Below, one piece after another: positions 1 to 8,025 of a DNA stretch of 48,986 nt (position 1 is its first letter; every line of letters begins with the position of its first letter). The position numbers and the translations under genes were made by a program. The notes beneath the pieces were generated by a model. The model saw only the letters and a program-made list of their open reading frames with translations. It did not search any database and had not been told where the DNA came from. The stretch is from Nitrospirota bacterium. Its GTDB lineage: Bacteria; Nitrospirota; 9FT-COMBO-42-15; HDB-SIOI813. The stretch is from positions 1 through 48,986 of the forward strand of contig JADLDG010000044.1 of NCBI GenBank assembly GCA_020846775.1, given 5' to 3'.

Positions 1-1043
1 AGAACTGTCACAAGTCTACCACTACATGGGCCTTCTCCCATGGTACTTTGACGACTGGCTGTGCAAGCTGTCATGCGACTTACAGCACACCGGTAAAACC
101 TGCTAACCACACTGCAAACAACTGGACTATTTGTGAGACCTGTCATAAGTCTACGCTTGCATGGACATTCACTTATTCCCACGGCACAGCAACAACCGGC
201 TGTGCAAGCTGTCATACGGCATACAGCAAACCTGCAAAGACGGCAAGTCACGCAACTAATAACTGGACTGTCTGTGAGACCTGTCATAAGTCTACTGTAT
301 CATGGGCTTTTACGCATCCTACTGCGACAACCGGCTGTGCAGGCTGTCATGCATCTTACAGCAAACCTGTAAAACCGGCGAGTCATGCTGCTAACAACTG
401 GACTATTTGTGAAACTTGTCACAAGTCAACTACTGCATGGACATTCTCTCATGGCACTTCAACAACTAACTGTACGACCTGTCATGCAACCTACAGTAAA
501 CCTGTAAAGCCGGCAAGCCATACGACGAACAACTGGACTACTTGTCAGAATTGTCATACATCAACTACTGCATGGACATTCTCTCATGGCACTTCAACAA
601 CTAACTGTACGACCTGTCATGCAACGTACAGTAAACCTGTAAAGCCGGCAAGCCATACGACGAACAACTGGACTACTTGCCAGAATTGTCATACATCAAC
701 TACTGCATGGACCTTTTCTCATGGCACGTCAACGACAAACTGCACGACATGTCATGCAACATATAGTACACCTGCACGTCCGGCAAGTCACACAACGAAC
801 AACTGGACTACTTGTCAGAACTGTCATAAGTCAACGACCACATGGGCATTTACTCACCCCGCTACTACGTTCCCTCTCAATCATGGAGGCACTAACCCGA
901 GCAGCTGTGCCTCATGTCATCCAGGGGGGGCTTACTCTAACAAGGGCGGGTGTATTGAATGTCATACAGCAAGAGGGAAAAAAGTTCATAAGACGACGCT
1001 GAACTCTGAATGTCTGCGATGTCACCCTGCTGGTAGAAAATAG
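1..1043 (+). CDS. Multihaem c-type cytochrome built of tandem two-haem repeats (5' partial)
   Basis: The frame is open to the left edge: bases 3-50 continue the same repeat, and bases 6-11 finish a CxxCH motif. The real start is therefore outside the window, and the TTG at 48 is not the start. The visible part has 15 complete CxxCH motifs plus that partial one. It is built of about 45-residue modules, each with two CxxCH motifs. A histidine precedes each motif by about 7-8 residues (F-[ST]-H before CxTCH, SH before CxNCH), as expected for bis-His haem ligation. The C-terminal three-haem segment (about residues 270-330 counted from base 48) departs from the repeat. The protein should be periplasmic or extracellular and carry electrons along a haem chain. 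A beta-barrel gene starts 6 nt downstream, suggesting an outer-membrane electron conduit or wire. Cytochrome identity is certain; the electron partner is unknown. Confidence 0.95.
   Translation, partial: NCHKSTTTWAFSHGTLTTGCASCHATYSTPVKPANHTANNWTICETCHKSTLAWTFTYSHGTATTGCASCHTAYSKPAKTASHATNNWTVCETCHKSTVSWAFTHPTATTGCAGCHASYSKPVKPASHAANNWTICETCHKSTTAWTFSHGTSTTNCTTCHATYSKPVKPASHTTNNWTTCQNCHTSTTAWTFSHGTSTTNCTTCHATYSKPVKPASHTTNNWTTCQNCHTSTTAWTFSHGTSTTNCTTCHATYSTPARPASHTTNNWTTCQNCHKSTTTWAFTHPATTFPLNHGGTNPSSCASCHPGGAYSNKGGCIECHTARGKKVHKTTLNSECLRCHPAGRK
452..721 (+). repeat. Near-identical 135-bp tandem duplication inside the multihaem cytochrome gene
   Basis: Two adjacent 135-bp units (about 452-586 and 587-721) differ at only a few positions, for example cctaca/cgtaca near 521/636 and cttgtc/cttgcc near 542/677. 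The flanking units encode the same protein module but have diverged more at the DNA level. This indicates recent expansion by unequal recombination or slippage. Each unit encodes 45 residues with two CxxCH haem sites. Confidence 0.9.
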
Positions 1044-1049
1044 AATAGA

Positions 1050-2297
1050 ATGAAAATGACATCTATTGTTACATACATCATAGCTATATTAATTATCATT
1101 ATATTACCAGCGAGTCATGTGTCAGGTGCCGAGTATCATGGCCTTGTCTCTATAGATGACTACTATTCCAACGACTCTTCCTCATCGTACGATTTTCATT
1201 TATTAACAACCCGGCTGCGCCTTGACGCTGAAAAATTAAACAAGGATGGAAACATTGCGGTTCATTTTGAAGGCAGAGAGCGACACAACCTTGGTTCAAA
1301 GGATTACAACAAGGGTATCAGCAGTGAACGCTTTGACGCCCTGAACATTGAATACACAGGCATTGGAAATTACTATATAGCAGCGGGGAGGTTAATGCCA
1401 AAAGAGCAGTATTCGGAGTCAGTGGATGGTATAAATATAGTCCGGCAATTCAAGGATACTGGTTTTGGCTTCTTTGCAGGGACCAAGCCCGATCCATATA
1501 ATCAGGGTTTTAACTCTAATTTTACTGCTGCAGGAGCTTATTATTATTATCACAAGCCGACCCTCTCTGCCAATCTTGCCTTTAACCATAATGGGTATAA
1601 GGGCAAGACAGACAGACAATACCTGTATGGATTAGCATCATATTCACCTTCAAATAAAATCAGGTTATTTGGTACTATTACCGCAGATATTGATCAGAAA
1701 TCAAAAGGCATTGATCTTTCTAATGCAATCGTTGAACTATCCTACCGCCCTGATTACCGGAAGGGATTTGCCATTGGGTATACTCAGTTTCGTGCAGTCC
1801 AGTTATATCAGTCAATGAACTTTGCTATAGATACAAGCATACAGCAATCATATTATATACAGGGTGATTACCGCTTAAATGACAAATATGCGTTATACGG
1901 AAGATTTAATCTTCAAACCCTCTACTATAATTCCCTGAAACAAAAGTTAAGCAGATCCACAACCTATCAGATAGGACTCAGGAATGACAACCTTTTTAAC
2001 AGTAAGATTTCCATGGATTTAAATGCGACGACGGCGGATAGTTATGGATCCAAATATGACACGTATGAACTGCAATTCAGCCGCTTCTTTAATGAGACAC
2101 TTCAAATGACCCTGCATAGCGCTTATATGCAGAGCACGAGCGATATTACCGGTTATACCGAAAATGCTATTATGTATGATTTGTCAGGATATTATTCTAT
2201 CAGCAGGATGTGGAACGTGTCTTTATCATACCAGGTCAGGGATGCTGAAGAATCCAGCACAAACACACTTAGTTCAAGGATTATGTATAAGTTTTAA
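1050..2297 (+). CDS. Outer-membrane beta-barrel (porin-like) protein
   Basis: The 415-residue product begins with a hydrophobic signal peptide (about residues 5-26, ending near HVSGA). The rest shows alternating aromatic and polar residues, many Tyr, and ends in MYKF with a terminal Phe, the usual C-terminal signature of outer-membrane barrels. No haem motif or plug domain is visible. It starts 6 nt after the multihaem cytochrome, so the two are almost certainly co-transcribed. A second in-frame ATG lies at 1056. By analogy with porin-cytochrome conduits (MtrB- or Ext-type), the barrel may sheath the cytochrome or let it pass electrons out. I do not recognise a specific family, so a plain porin remains possible. 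Confidence 0.8.
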   Translation: MKMTSIVTYIIAILIIIILPASHVSGAEYHGLVSIDDYYSNDSSSSYDFHLLTTRLRLDAEKLNKDGNIAVHFEGRERHNLGSKDYNKGISSERFDALNIEYTGIGNYYIAAGRLMPKEQYSESVDGINIVRQFKDTGFGFFAGTKPDPYNQGFNSNFTAAGAYYYYHKPTLSANLAFNHNGYKGKTDRQYLYGLASYSPSNKIRLFGTITADIDQKSKGIDLSNAIVELSYRPDYRKGFAIGYTQFRAVQLYQSMNFAIDTSIQQSYYIQGDYRLNDKYALYGRFNLQTLYYNSLKQKLSRSTTYQIGLRNDNLFNSKISMDLNATTADSYGSKYDTYELQFSRFFNETLQMTLHSAYMQSTSDITGYTENAIMYDLSGYYSISRMWNVSLSYQVRDAEESSTNTLSSRIMYKF

Positions 2298-2318
2298 TAA
2301 TGAGTACCGGAGGAACGG

Positions 2319-3620
2319 ATGATAGATACTATTATTTCACCTTTAGTTATTGCTGTTGCGGTAGGGGCATATGTAGCGCATCAAAGCAAGAGGAGCAGAA
2401 AGAACCTGAAGAAAATAAGCAAGGCAAGAGAATACGGCACCCATGAACCGGTTCATATACACCCCCTCGTGGACCCTGGTGTATGTATAGGCAGCGGGGC
2501 TTGTGCAACCGCATGCCCTGAAAAGGATATTCTGGGCCTTGTGAATGGGCGTGCAAGTCTGATCAATTCTTCACACTGCATAGGACATGGTGCATGCGCT
2601 TCTGCATGCCCTGTAGGGGCAATCAAACTTGTCTTTGGTACAGAGACTCGCGGAGTAGATATACCATATGTAACCCCTAATTTTGAGACGAACGTGAAAG
2701 GTGTTTTCATCGTCGGTGAGCTTGGGGGTATGGGACTGATTAAAAATGCCGTTACTCAGGGACGTGAGGTTATTGAATATATGTTGTGCCGTCTCCGGAG
2801 TGCTGACAAGAAACGGGATGACATACTTGATACCGTGATAATCGGAGCCGGTCCTGCCGGGATATCTGCTTCCCTTGCGGCAGTAGAAAACAACCTGAGG
2901 TTTGTCACATTAGAGCAGGAGGATATTGGAGGAACAGTCCTGCAGTATCCCCGGCATAAGATCGTCATGACCTCTCCTATGGACCTGCCGATATACGGAA
3001 AGGTAAAACTTGGTGAGACGAGTAAAAAGGCCCTTCTTGATCTCTGGATGACAGTAATAAATAAGTCCGAACTGAAGATCAGGACGCAAGAGAAGATGAC
3101 AGATGTTAAACAGGACGATGATTGTTTCAAGGTCTTTACCAATAAGGGTGAGTATGTTACAAGGACGATAGTGCTGGCTATCGGTCGCCGCGGAACACCA
3201 AGAAAACTTGGCGTTCAAGGGGAAAAATTACCTAAAGTTGCATACAGGTTATTGGAACCTGAACAGCACAGGGACCAGCATCTGTTAGTCGTGGGAGGCG
3301 GGGACAGCGCTGTCGAGGCTGCTATTGCCCTGTCAGACCAGCCGGGCAATGTAGTCACGCTCTCCTATCGTGGCGATGCCTTCAGCCGTATAAAGCCAAT
3401 GAACAAAGAACGTCTTGACAAGATGATAGAAAAACAATCAGTAGAAGTTATACTGAATTCCAATGTTAAAGAGATAGGAGAGAAGTCAGTCAGGATAGCG
3501 ATTAAAGACGATGTGACTGATATACCCAATGACTATGTATATATATTTGCCGGCGGCGAACTCCCCAATGAATTCCTCAGCAAGATCGGGGTCAGGATAG
3601 AGAAGAGATTCGGGACATAA
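2319..3620 (+). CDS. Membrane-anchored ferredoxin-like / FAD-dependent NAD(P)H oxidoreductase
   Basis: The start follows a good GGAGG site. Residues 3-20 are a single hydrophobic segment followed by basic residues, so the body probably faces the cytoplasm. Residues 56-66 and 87-97 are two ferredoxin-type motifs in which the usual second cysteine is replaced: C56-x2-S59-x2-C62-x3-C66-P and C87-x2-H90-x2-C93-x3-C97-P. A FAD Rossmann motif (GAGPAG, 176-181) and a second dinucleotide motif (GGGDSA, 326-331) follow in the order of the thioredoxin-reductase/YpdA fold. No redox CxxC disulphide is visible. It probably moves electrons between NAD(P)H, FAD and an Fe-S carrier. The upstream cytochrome and barrel genes suggest it feeds or drains that chain, which is inference. 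Confidence 0.85.
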   Translation: MIDTIISPLVIAVAVGAYVAHQSKRSRKNLKKISKAREYGTHEPVHIHPLVDPGVCIGSGACATACPEKDILGLVNGRASLINSSHCIGHGACASACPVGAIKLVFGTETRGVDIPYVTPNFETNVKGVFIVGELGGMGLIKNAVTQGREVIEYMLCRLRSADKKRDDILDTVIIGAGPAGISASLAAVENNLRFVTLEQEDIGGTVLQYPRHKIVMTSPMDLPIYGKVKLGETSKKALLDLWMTVINKSELKIRTQEKMTDVKQDDDCFKVFTNKGEYVTRTIVLAIGRRGTPRKLGVQGEKLPKVAYRLLEPEQHRDQHLLVVGGGDSAVEAAIALSDQPGNVVTLSYRGDAFSRIKPMNKERLDKMIEKQSVEVILNSNVKEIGEKSVRIAIKDDVTDIPNDYVYIFAGGELPNEFLSKIGVRIEKRFGT

Positions 3621-3659
3621 TTTTGATATGTCAATGTTTTTGGAGTAAAATATGCAGTT

Positions 3660-4634
3660 ATGCCGGAATATCTTGAACTATTTCACACAGGTGAACTGCA
3701 TAAACGATCTGAGGTCATGGAAGAGAAGCTCAGAGGGTGTAAGCTTTGTCCACGTGAATGCAAGGTTGACAGGGCTAAGGATGAGTACGGATTCTGCCGT
3801 TCCGGCCTCCTTCCCATAGTTGCAAGCTACTGTATCCATCATGGTGAGGAACCTGTACTCTCAGGAACAAGGGGTTCAGGTACAATATTTTTCGGCTACT
3901 GCAATCTGCGATGTGTCTTCTGTCAGAACCACCAGATTTCTCAACCTGTAAGTTCAATTAGAAATAAAGAAATAAGTATTGAACGTCTTGCAGACATCAT
4001 GCTTGAACTGCAGGCAAGTGGCTGTCACAACATTAACTTTGTCTCCCCGTCACATTGCAGTGCCCAGATTGTCAAGGCTGTTGAAATAGCAGCAGCAGAG
4101 GGGCTTAACATCCCGCTTGTATATAACAGTAACGGTTATGATTCCATTGAGACGCTTAAATTGCTGGATGGAATAATTGGTATATACCTTCCTGACATAA
4201 AATATGATGATGACAATACTGCATTTAAATATTCAATGGCTGCGGATTATGTGATTCATTCAAAGGCTGCAATTTGTGAGATGAAACGGCAGGTTGGTGA
4301 TCTTGAGGTTGATGAAAAGGGAATTGCAGTAAAGGGGTTGATAATCAGACACCTCGTATTGCCCAACAATCTGTCTGACAGTGAGGCAGTTTTCAGGTTT
4401 ATAAGTGAAGAGATTGGAGAGAAGACATTTATCAGCACAATGTCCCAATACTTTCCTGCGCATAAGGCACTAAATCATCCACTACTTACGAGATCAATAC
4501 GCGAGAGTGAGTATGACAAGGTTCTGGGATGGATTGAAAAGTATGGGCTTGATAACGGGTGGGTGCAGGATTTTTCAAGTCGCGACTACTATTGTCCGGA
4601 TTTCGAAAGAGATCAACCATTTGCCTTAGAGTAA
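3660..4634 (+). CDS. Radical SAM protein, PflX-like (COG1313 type)
   Basis: The 324-residue protein has the radical SAM cluster motif C81-x3-C85-x2-C88 within an FFGYCNLRC context. A preceding cysteine set (C27, C30, C34, C46) is typical of the PflX family, homologues of pyruvate formate-lyase activase. These proteins bind a [4Fe-4S] cluster and cleave S-adenosylmethionine; the substrate of this subfamily is not established. No glycyl-radical enzyme gene is adjacent. The start at 3660 lacks a well-placed ribosome site; a TGGAG lies about 18 nt upstream, and a later Met at 3717 is a possible alternative. It is the last gene before the copper-region promoter. Confidence 0.88.
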   Translation: MPEYLELFHTGELHKRSEVMEEKLRGCKLCPRECKVDRAKDEYGFCRSGLLPIVASYCIHHGEEPVLSGTRGSGTIFFGYCNLRCVFCQNHQISQPVSSIRNKEISIERLADIMLELQASGCHNINFVSPSHCSAQIVKAVEIAAAEGLNIPLVYNSNGYDSIETLKLLDGIIGIYLPDIKYDDDNTAFKYSMAADYVIHSKAAICEMKRQVGDLEVDEKGIAVKGLIIRHLVLPNNLSDSEAVFRFISEEIGEKTFISTMSQYFPAHKALNHPLLTRSIRESEYDKVLGWIEKYGLDNGWVQDFSSRDYYCPDFERDQPFALE

Positions 4635-4668
4635 AAAGATTTACCACATTAGTTGCCTGAATTTTTCC

Positions 4669-4697
4669 TTGACATTCTACGGTATGTAGAATATTCT
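4669..4697 (+). promoter_or_regulatory. Promoter with 19-bp palindromic operator in the spacer (copper block, rightward)
   Basis: TTGACA at 4669-4674 and TATTCT at 4692-4697 are 17 nt apart. ATTCTAC-GGTAT-GTAGAAT (4674-4692) is a palindrome with 7-bp arms that fills the spacer and overlaps both boxes, so a bound protein would block RNA polymerase. The same layout recurs upstream of the cusCBA operon at 16763-16791. The 17-nt spacing argues against MerR/CueR-type activation, which normally needs 19-20 nt, and favours a repressor. No candidate regulator is visible in the window. Confidence 0.85.
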
Positions 4698-4749
4698 TTT
4701 AGAAAACCAAAAGTGCCTCGAAAGAGGCGAGAGATGAAGGAGGAGGAAA

Positions 4750-5163
4750 ATGAAGATAAAGATTAAAAGCACATTAATAACACTTTTTACTCTGTTTGCG
4801 GCATTTGCATTTATAGGAGGTATTTCCTGGGGAGAAATGAAGCATGTCCCTTCAGAGGGGGTAAGTAAAATAGAGAATGGAATAAAGGCCACTCTCAAAG
4901 TTACGCCATCTAAAAATATGGTTGACTTGATACTTAAGGATGCTAAGACAGGAAAGCTGGTAACAGAGGCCGATGTAAATGCAAAGATTCAATTGCCGAA
5001 CGACAGCTATGTGGAAAAGAAACTCATCGGGATGAAGATGGGAAGCGTATTCTCCTTTATGAACTCACTCGATATGAGCAGGAAAGGGACATACTATTTA
5101 GAGATTACTGTAAGGGCTGCAAATAAAGAGATAAGGTTTAATTTCGAACACCAATTAAAGTAG
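4750..5163 (+). CDS. Secreted YtkA-like small protein, probable metal-handling accessory
   Basis: The 137-residue product has an N-terminal signal peptide (about residues 1-28, hydrophobic core near 8-26). It then has a small beta-rich domain resembling YtkA-like/FixH-type periplasmic domains. A strong AAGGAGGAGG ribosome site precedes the ATG. The gene is first after the operator-containing promoter at 4669-4697, with a leader of about 45 nt. A CopB-type ATPase follows 20 nt downstream, so the two are probably co-transcribed. Several Met residues in the Gly-Met-Lys-Met-Gly to Asp-Met-Ser stretch could bind copper, which is speculation. The family call rests on overall pattern and context. 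Confidence 0.65.
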   Translation: MKIKIKSTLITLFTLFAAFAFIGGISWGEMKHVPSEGVSKIENGIKATLKVTPSKNMVDLILKDAKTGKLVTEADVNAKIQLPNDSYVEKKLIGMKMGSVFSFMNSLDMSRKGTYYLEITVRAANKEIRFNFEHQLK

Positions 5164-5183
5164 CCTAAAGGGACGGAGATAAT

Positions 5184-7217
5184 ATGCATGAGGAACATTC
5201 CATAGGTACAGCTCACGCTGGTCATGAAGGACAAAACCATACGGAGAAGCATGACCACGGGGCGCATCACGCACGCATGGTTGCGGACTTTAGGAAGCGT
5301 TTTTGGATCTCCATAGTTATCACATTTCCCATCCTTATTCTCTCTCCTATGCTGCAAAGGGTGGTCGGACTTCGGGAGGCTATTCACTTCACTGGGGATA
5401 TCTATCTCCTGTTTGCACTTTCTTCTATCGTCTTCTTTTATGGCGGCTGGCCATTCCTCAAGGGATTGTTCGATGAATTGACATCTTTGAAGCCTGGAAT
5501 GATGACCCTCATTGCTATCGCCATTACAACAGCGTATGTGTATAGCAGCGCTATCGTGTTCGGCCTCGCAGGCAAAATGTTTTTTTGGGAACTGGCAACA
5601 TTGATTGACATCATGCTTCTGGGCCATTGGATTGAGATGAAGTCGCTCATGGGTGCTTCGCGTGCACTGGAGGAATTGGCAAAGCTCATGCCCTCAGACG
5701 CCCACAAGCTCATGCCCGACGGGAGCATCAAAGAAGTTCCGGTCAGCGAACTCGTGATTGGTGACAAAGTCCTGGTGAAACCCGGAGAGAAAATTCCTGC
5801 CGACGGTGCTGTCCTGGAGGGAGAAACTTCAGTGAACGAAGCGATGCTGACAGGCGAATCTCAACCCATCACGAAAAAAATGGGGAGTAAAGTGATAGGT
5901 GGCTCCATCAACGGCGAGGGATCCATTACTATCGAAGTGAAAGGAACTGGCAAAGACTCTTTCCTCTCGCAGGTTGTCGTCCTGGTCAAGCAGGCGCAAG
6001 AGAGCAAATCGAAAACGCAGGATCTCGCCAACACAGCGGCACTGTGGCTCACCCTCATTGCCCTGGGTGGAGGCGCCATCACGCTTTTCCTCTGGTTGTT
6101 CGTCATGAACCGAGACTTCGCCTTTGCAATGGAGCGCACGGTCACTGTCATGGTCATAGCCTGCCCGCACGCGCTTGGTTTGGCAGTACCGCTGGTGGTT
6201 GCGGTCTCCACGGCACTGGCCGCGACAAACGGGCTGCTGATCCGCAATCGCGCAGCTTTTGAACGCTCCCGAAAACTCCAGGCGATCATCTTCGACAAGA
6301 CCGGCACGCTCACAGAAGGCCGGTTTGGCGTAACCGAAACCATTGTATTCTCCAATGATATCAATGAACAGCAAGTGCTGAATTATGCTGCGGCGGTTGA
6401 TGCCCATTCCGAGCATCCCATCGCAAAGGCAATTGTAGCGTCAGCGAAGGAATCGCTGCCCGTCGAAGGTTTCAAGTCTATTCCAGGCAAGGGAGCGGAG
6501 GGCAATGTCAATGGCAAGCAGGTCAAAGTCGTCAGTCCAGGCTATCTGCGCGAGCAGAAGCTTTCTGTCACCGACAAGCGGGCGGAAGGACTGAAATCAG
6601 AGGGCAAGACCGTCGTGTTCGTCCTGATTGATGGAGCGTTGAAAGGCGCGATAGCCCTGGCCGACATAGTCCGGCCCGAATCGAAGCAGGCCATTGCGTC
6701 GCTCAAAGCAATGAACATTCGCTGCATGATGCTCACAGGGGACAATAAGCAGGTGGCCCAATGGGTGTCGGAACGAATCGGGCTGGATGAATATTTTGCC
6801 GAGGTGCTGCCGCAGGATAAAGCGGCCAAGGTGAAGGAAGTGCAGGCCCGGGGTCTGGTCGTCGGTATGACCGGCGACGGTGTAAACGACGCCCCGGCGC
6901 TGGCACAGTCCGATGTGGGCATAGCCATTGGTGCTGGAACGGATGTGGCCGTCGAGACAGCCGACATTATTCTGGTCCGCAGCAATCCGCTCGATGTCCT
7001 AGCCATCATCATGCTGGCCAACGCCACCTACCGTAAAATGGTGCAGAACCTCATTTGGGCCACGGGCTATAACTTGTTCGCTATTCCTTTAGCTGCCGGA
7101 GCGCTCTATGGCTACGGTTTCCTGCTCACCCCGGCGCTGGGCGCGGTGCTCATGTCGTTTAGCACAGTGATTGTGGCCGTAAATGCGAGGTTGCTTCACA
7201 TTGCAAGGGAAGCGTAA
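5184..7217 (+). CDS. copB: CopB-type P1B-3 copper-translocating P-type ATPase
   Basis: The 677-residue inner-membrane pump opens with a His-rich cytoplasmic tail (about 13 His within residues 1-35) in place of CxxC metal-binding domains. The intramembrane metal site is C327-P328-H329, the CPH signature of P1B-3 (CopB-type) pumps, rather than CPC. The phosphorylation motif is D371-KTGTLT, with TGES in the actuator domain and GDGVNDAP in the ATP-binding domain. It should export Cu(II) or Cu(I) from the cytoplasm using ATP. A GGAG site precedes the ATG. The 3' two-thirds is much more GC-rich than the neighbours (36 of 60 bases in 6121-6180, against 19 of 60 in 4741-4800), which suggests horizontal acquisition. 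Downstream lies a YHS protein, and further on the cus operon under the same operator type. Confidence 0.95.
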   Translation: MHEEHSIGTAHAGHEGQNHTEKHDHGAHHARMVADFRKRFWISIVITFPILILSPMLQRVVGLREAIHFTGDIYLLFALSSIVFFYGGWPFLKGLFDELTSLKPGMMTLIAIAITTAYVYSSAIVFGLAGKMFFWELATLIDIMLLGHWIEMKSLMGASRALEELAKLMPSDAHKLMPDGSIKEVPVSELVIGDKVLVKPGEKIPADGAVLEGETSVNEAMLTGESQPITKKMGSKVIGGSINGEGSITIEVKGTGKDSFLSQVVVLVKQAQESKSKTQDLANTAALWLTLIALGGGAITLFLWLFVMNRDFAFAMERTVTVMVIACPHALGLAVPLVVAVSTALAATNGLLIRNRAAFERSRKLQAIIFDKTGTLTEGRFGVTETIVFSNDINEQQVLNYAAAVDAHSEHPIAKAIVASAKESLPVEGFKSIPGKGAEGNVNGKQVKVVSPGYLREQKLSVTDKRAEGLKSEGKTVVFVLIDGALKGAIALADIVRPESKQAIASLKAMNIRCMMLTGDNKQVAQWVSERIGLDEYFAEVLPQDKAAKVKEVQARGLVVGMTGDGVNDAPALAQSDVGIAIGAGTDVAVETADIILVRSNPLDVLAIIMLANATYRKMVQNLIWATGYNLFAIPLAAGALYGYGFLLTPALGAVLMSFSTVIVAVNARLLHIAREA

Positions 7218-7385
7218 GCGAGTTCGCCATCGCTTACGAAACTGGATCATCCCAGTTCAGGCTGGAACAGCTCAGGCGTTGTCAGATTTAAGGGTGTGGA
7301 TATATCCAGGGCAACAGCTATAGAACTTGTGATAAAAGATATGGCCGGGGACAAAGATAGCGTCTTCAGGTTTGACATAAAGTAA
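7218..7385 (+). pseudogene. Possible 3' remnant of an unidentified coding sequence
   Basis: The stretch has one open frame with no plausible start codon. Its last 33 codons (7287-7385) read like a natural protein end, with FKGVDIS near the start, ELVIKDM in the middle and VFRFDIK before the TAA. The end resembles, weakly, the C-terminus of the YtkA-like protein at 4750-5163. It may be the tail of a small periplasmic protein displaced when the GC-rich copB segment arrived. The low-GC remnant contrasts with copB directly upstream. Evidence is only codon-level plausibility. Confidence 0.3.
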
Positions 7386-7432
7386 TGTTCATTATAAGAT
7401 TACTTAAGCTCCAGCCAGAGGAGGTAAGTAAA

Positions 7433-7894
7433 ATGGCGAAGGACCCTGTCTGTAAGATGGATGTGGATGAAATAACGGCTGTTCATTATACCCACTACCG
7501 GCACGAAACCATCTATTTCTGTTCCGAGATCTGCAAACAATCCTTTGATATGGACCATGAATCGGTTAAACGGTCATGGTGGCAGCGCCGGATGGATCGG
7601 ATGATTGAAGCCAACCGGAAACTCTTTGGGGAAAATCCGTCTCAAACCGTGCACGGAGGTATCATGAACACGTTCCCCGAACTCAGTGATAACCTTGGCG
7701 AGGCCGGTCTGGTGATTGATCCGGTTTGCCAGATGGAAATTCATAAGGGAGAAGCGGCAGATTCAAGGAGTTATGAAGGAAAAATCTATTATTTCTGTGC
7801 TGTGGAATGCGGGATCCGGTTTGATCAACATCCTGAGATTTATACAGGGAAGATGAAAGACCCATTAGAGGGGGAAGTGGATCAGAATGGATAA
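7433..7894 (+). CDS. Double YHS-domain metal-binding protein
   Basis: I chose the ATG at 7433 because a GAGGAGG ribosome site lies 7-8 nt upstream and the protein then begins directly with the domain (MAKDPVCKM). An ATG at 7385 in the same frame lacks such a site. The product has 153 residues with two YHS (TRASH-like) domains. Each begins DPVC(K/Q)M and has an aromatic-Cys pair later (YFCSEIC and YFCAVEC). A basic Trp-rich linker (KRSWWQRR) joins them. YHS domains bind heavy metals and often occur with or fused to copper ATPases. Lying behind copB, it may act as a cytoplasmic copper carrier or sensor accessory. Confidence 0.85.
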   Translation: MAKDPVCKMDVDEITAVHYTHYRHETIYFCSEICKQSFDMDHESVKRSWWQRRMDRMIEANRKLFGENPSQTVHGGIMNTFPELSDNLGEAGLVIDPVCQMEIHKGEAADSRSYEGKIYYFCAVECGIRFDQHPEIYTGKMKDPLEGEVDQNG

Positions 7895-7960
7895 GATATT
7901 CGATACTCCTATGGTAGTATTTCTGAGCCACAGGACTTAACATTACAAGTCCAAAGCTTG

Positions 7961-7989
7961 TTGACAGAAAAATCTCCTACTGCTAATTT
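7961..7989 (+). promoter_or_regulatory. Candidate sigma-70-type promoter for the beta-CASP nuclease gene
   Basis: TTGACA (7961-7966) and TAATTT (7984-7989) are separated by 17 nt. Transcription would begin near 7996, leaving about 30 nt before the ATG at 8026. No palindrome like the copper operator is present, so the gene is probably outside that regulon. Confidence 0.6.
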
Positions 7990-8025
7990 ATCCCCAGACA
8001 AAACTAATTTCAGAAAGATACATTA

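Noticed and set aside
133-1002. Arg/Gln/Val-rich frames within the cytochrome gene
   Set aside because: Out-of-frame shadows of the tandem repeat, with no ribosome site and no natural protein character.
48-1043. TTG at 48 as the start of the multihaem cytochrome
   Set aside because: Bases 3-47 in the same frame continue the haem repeat without a stop, so the gene begins left of the window.
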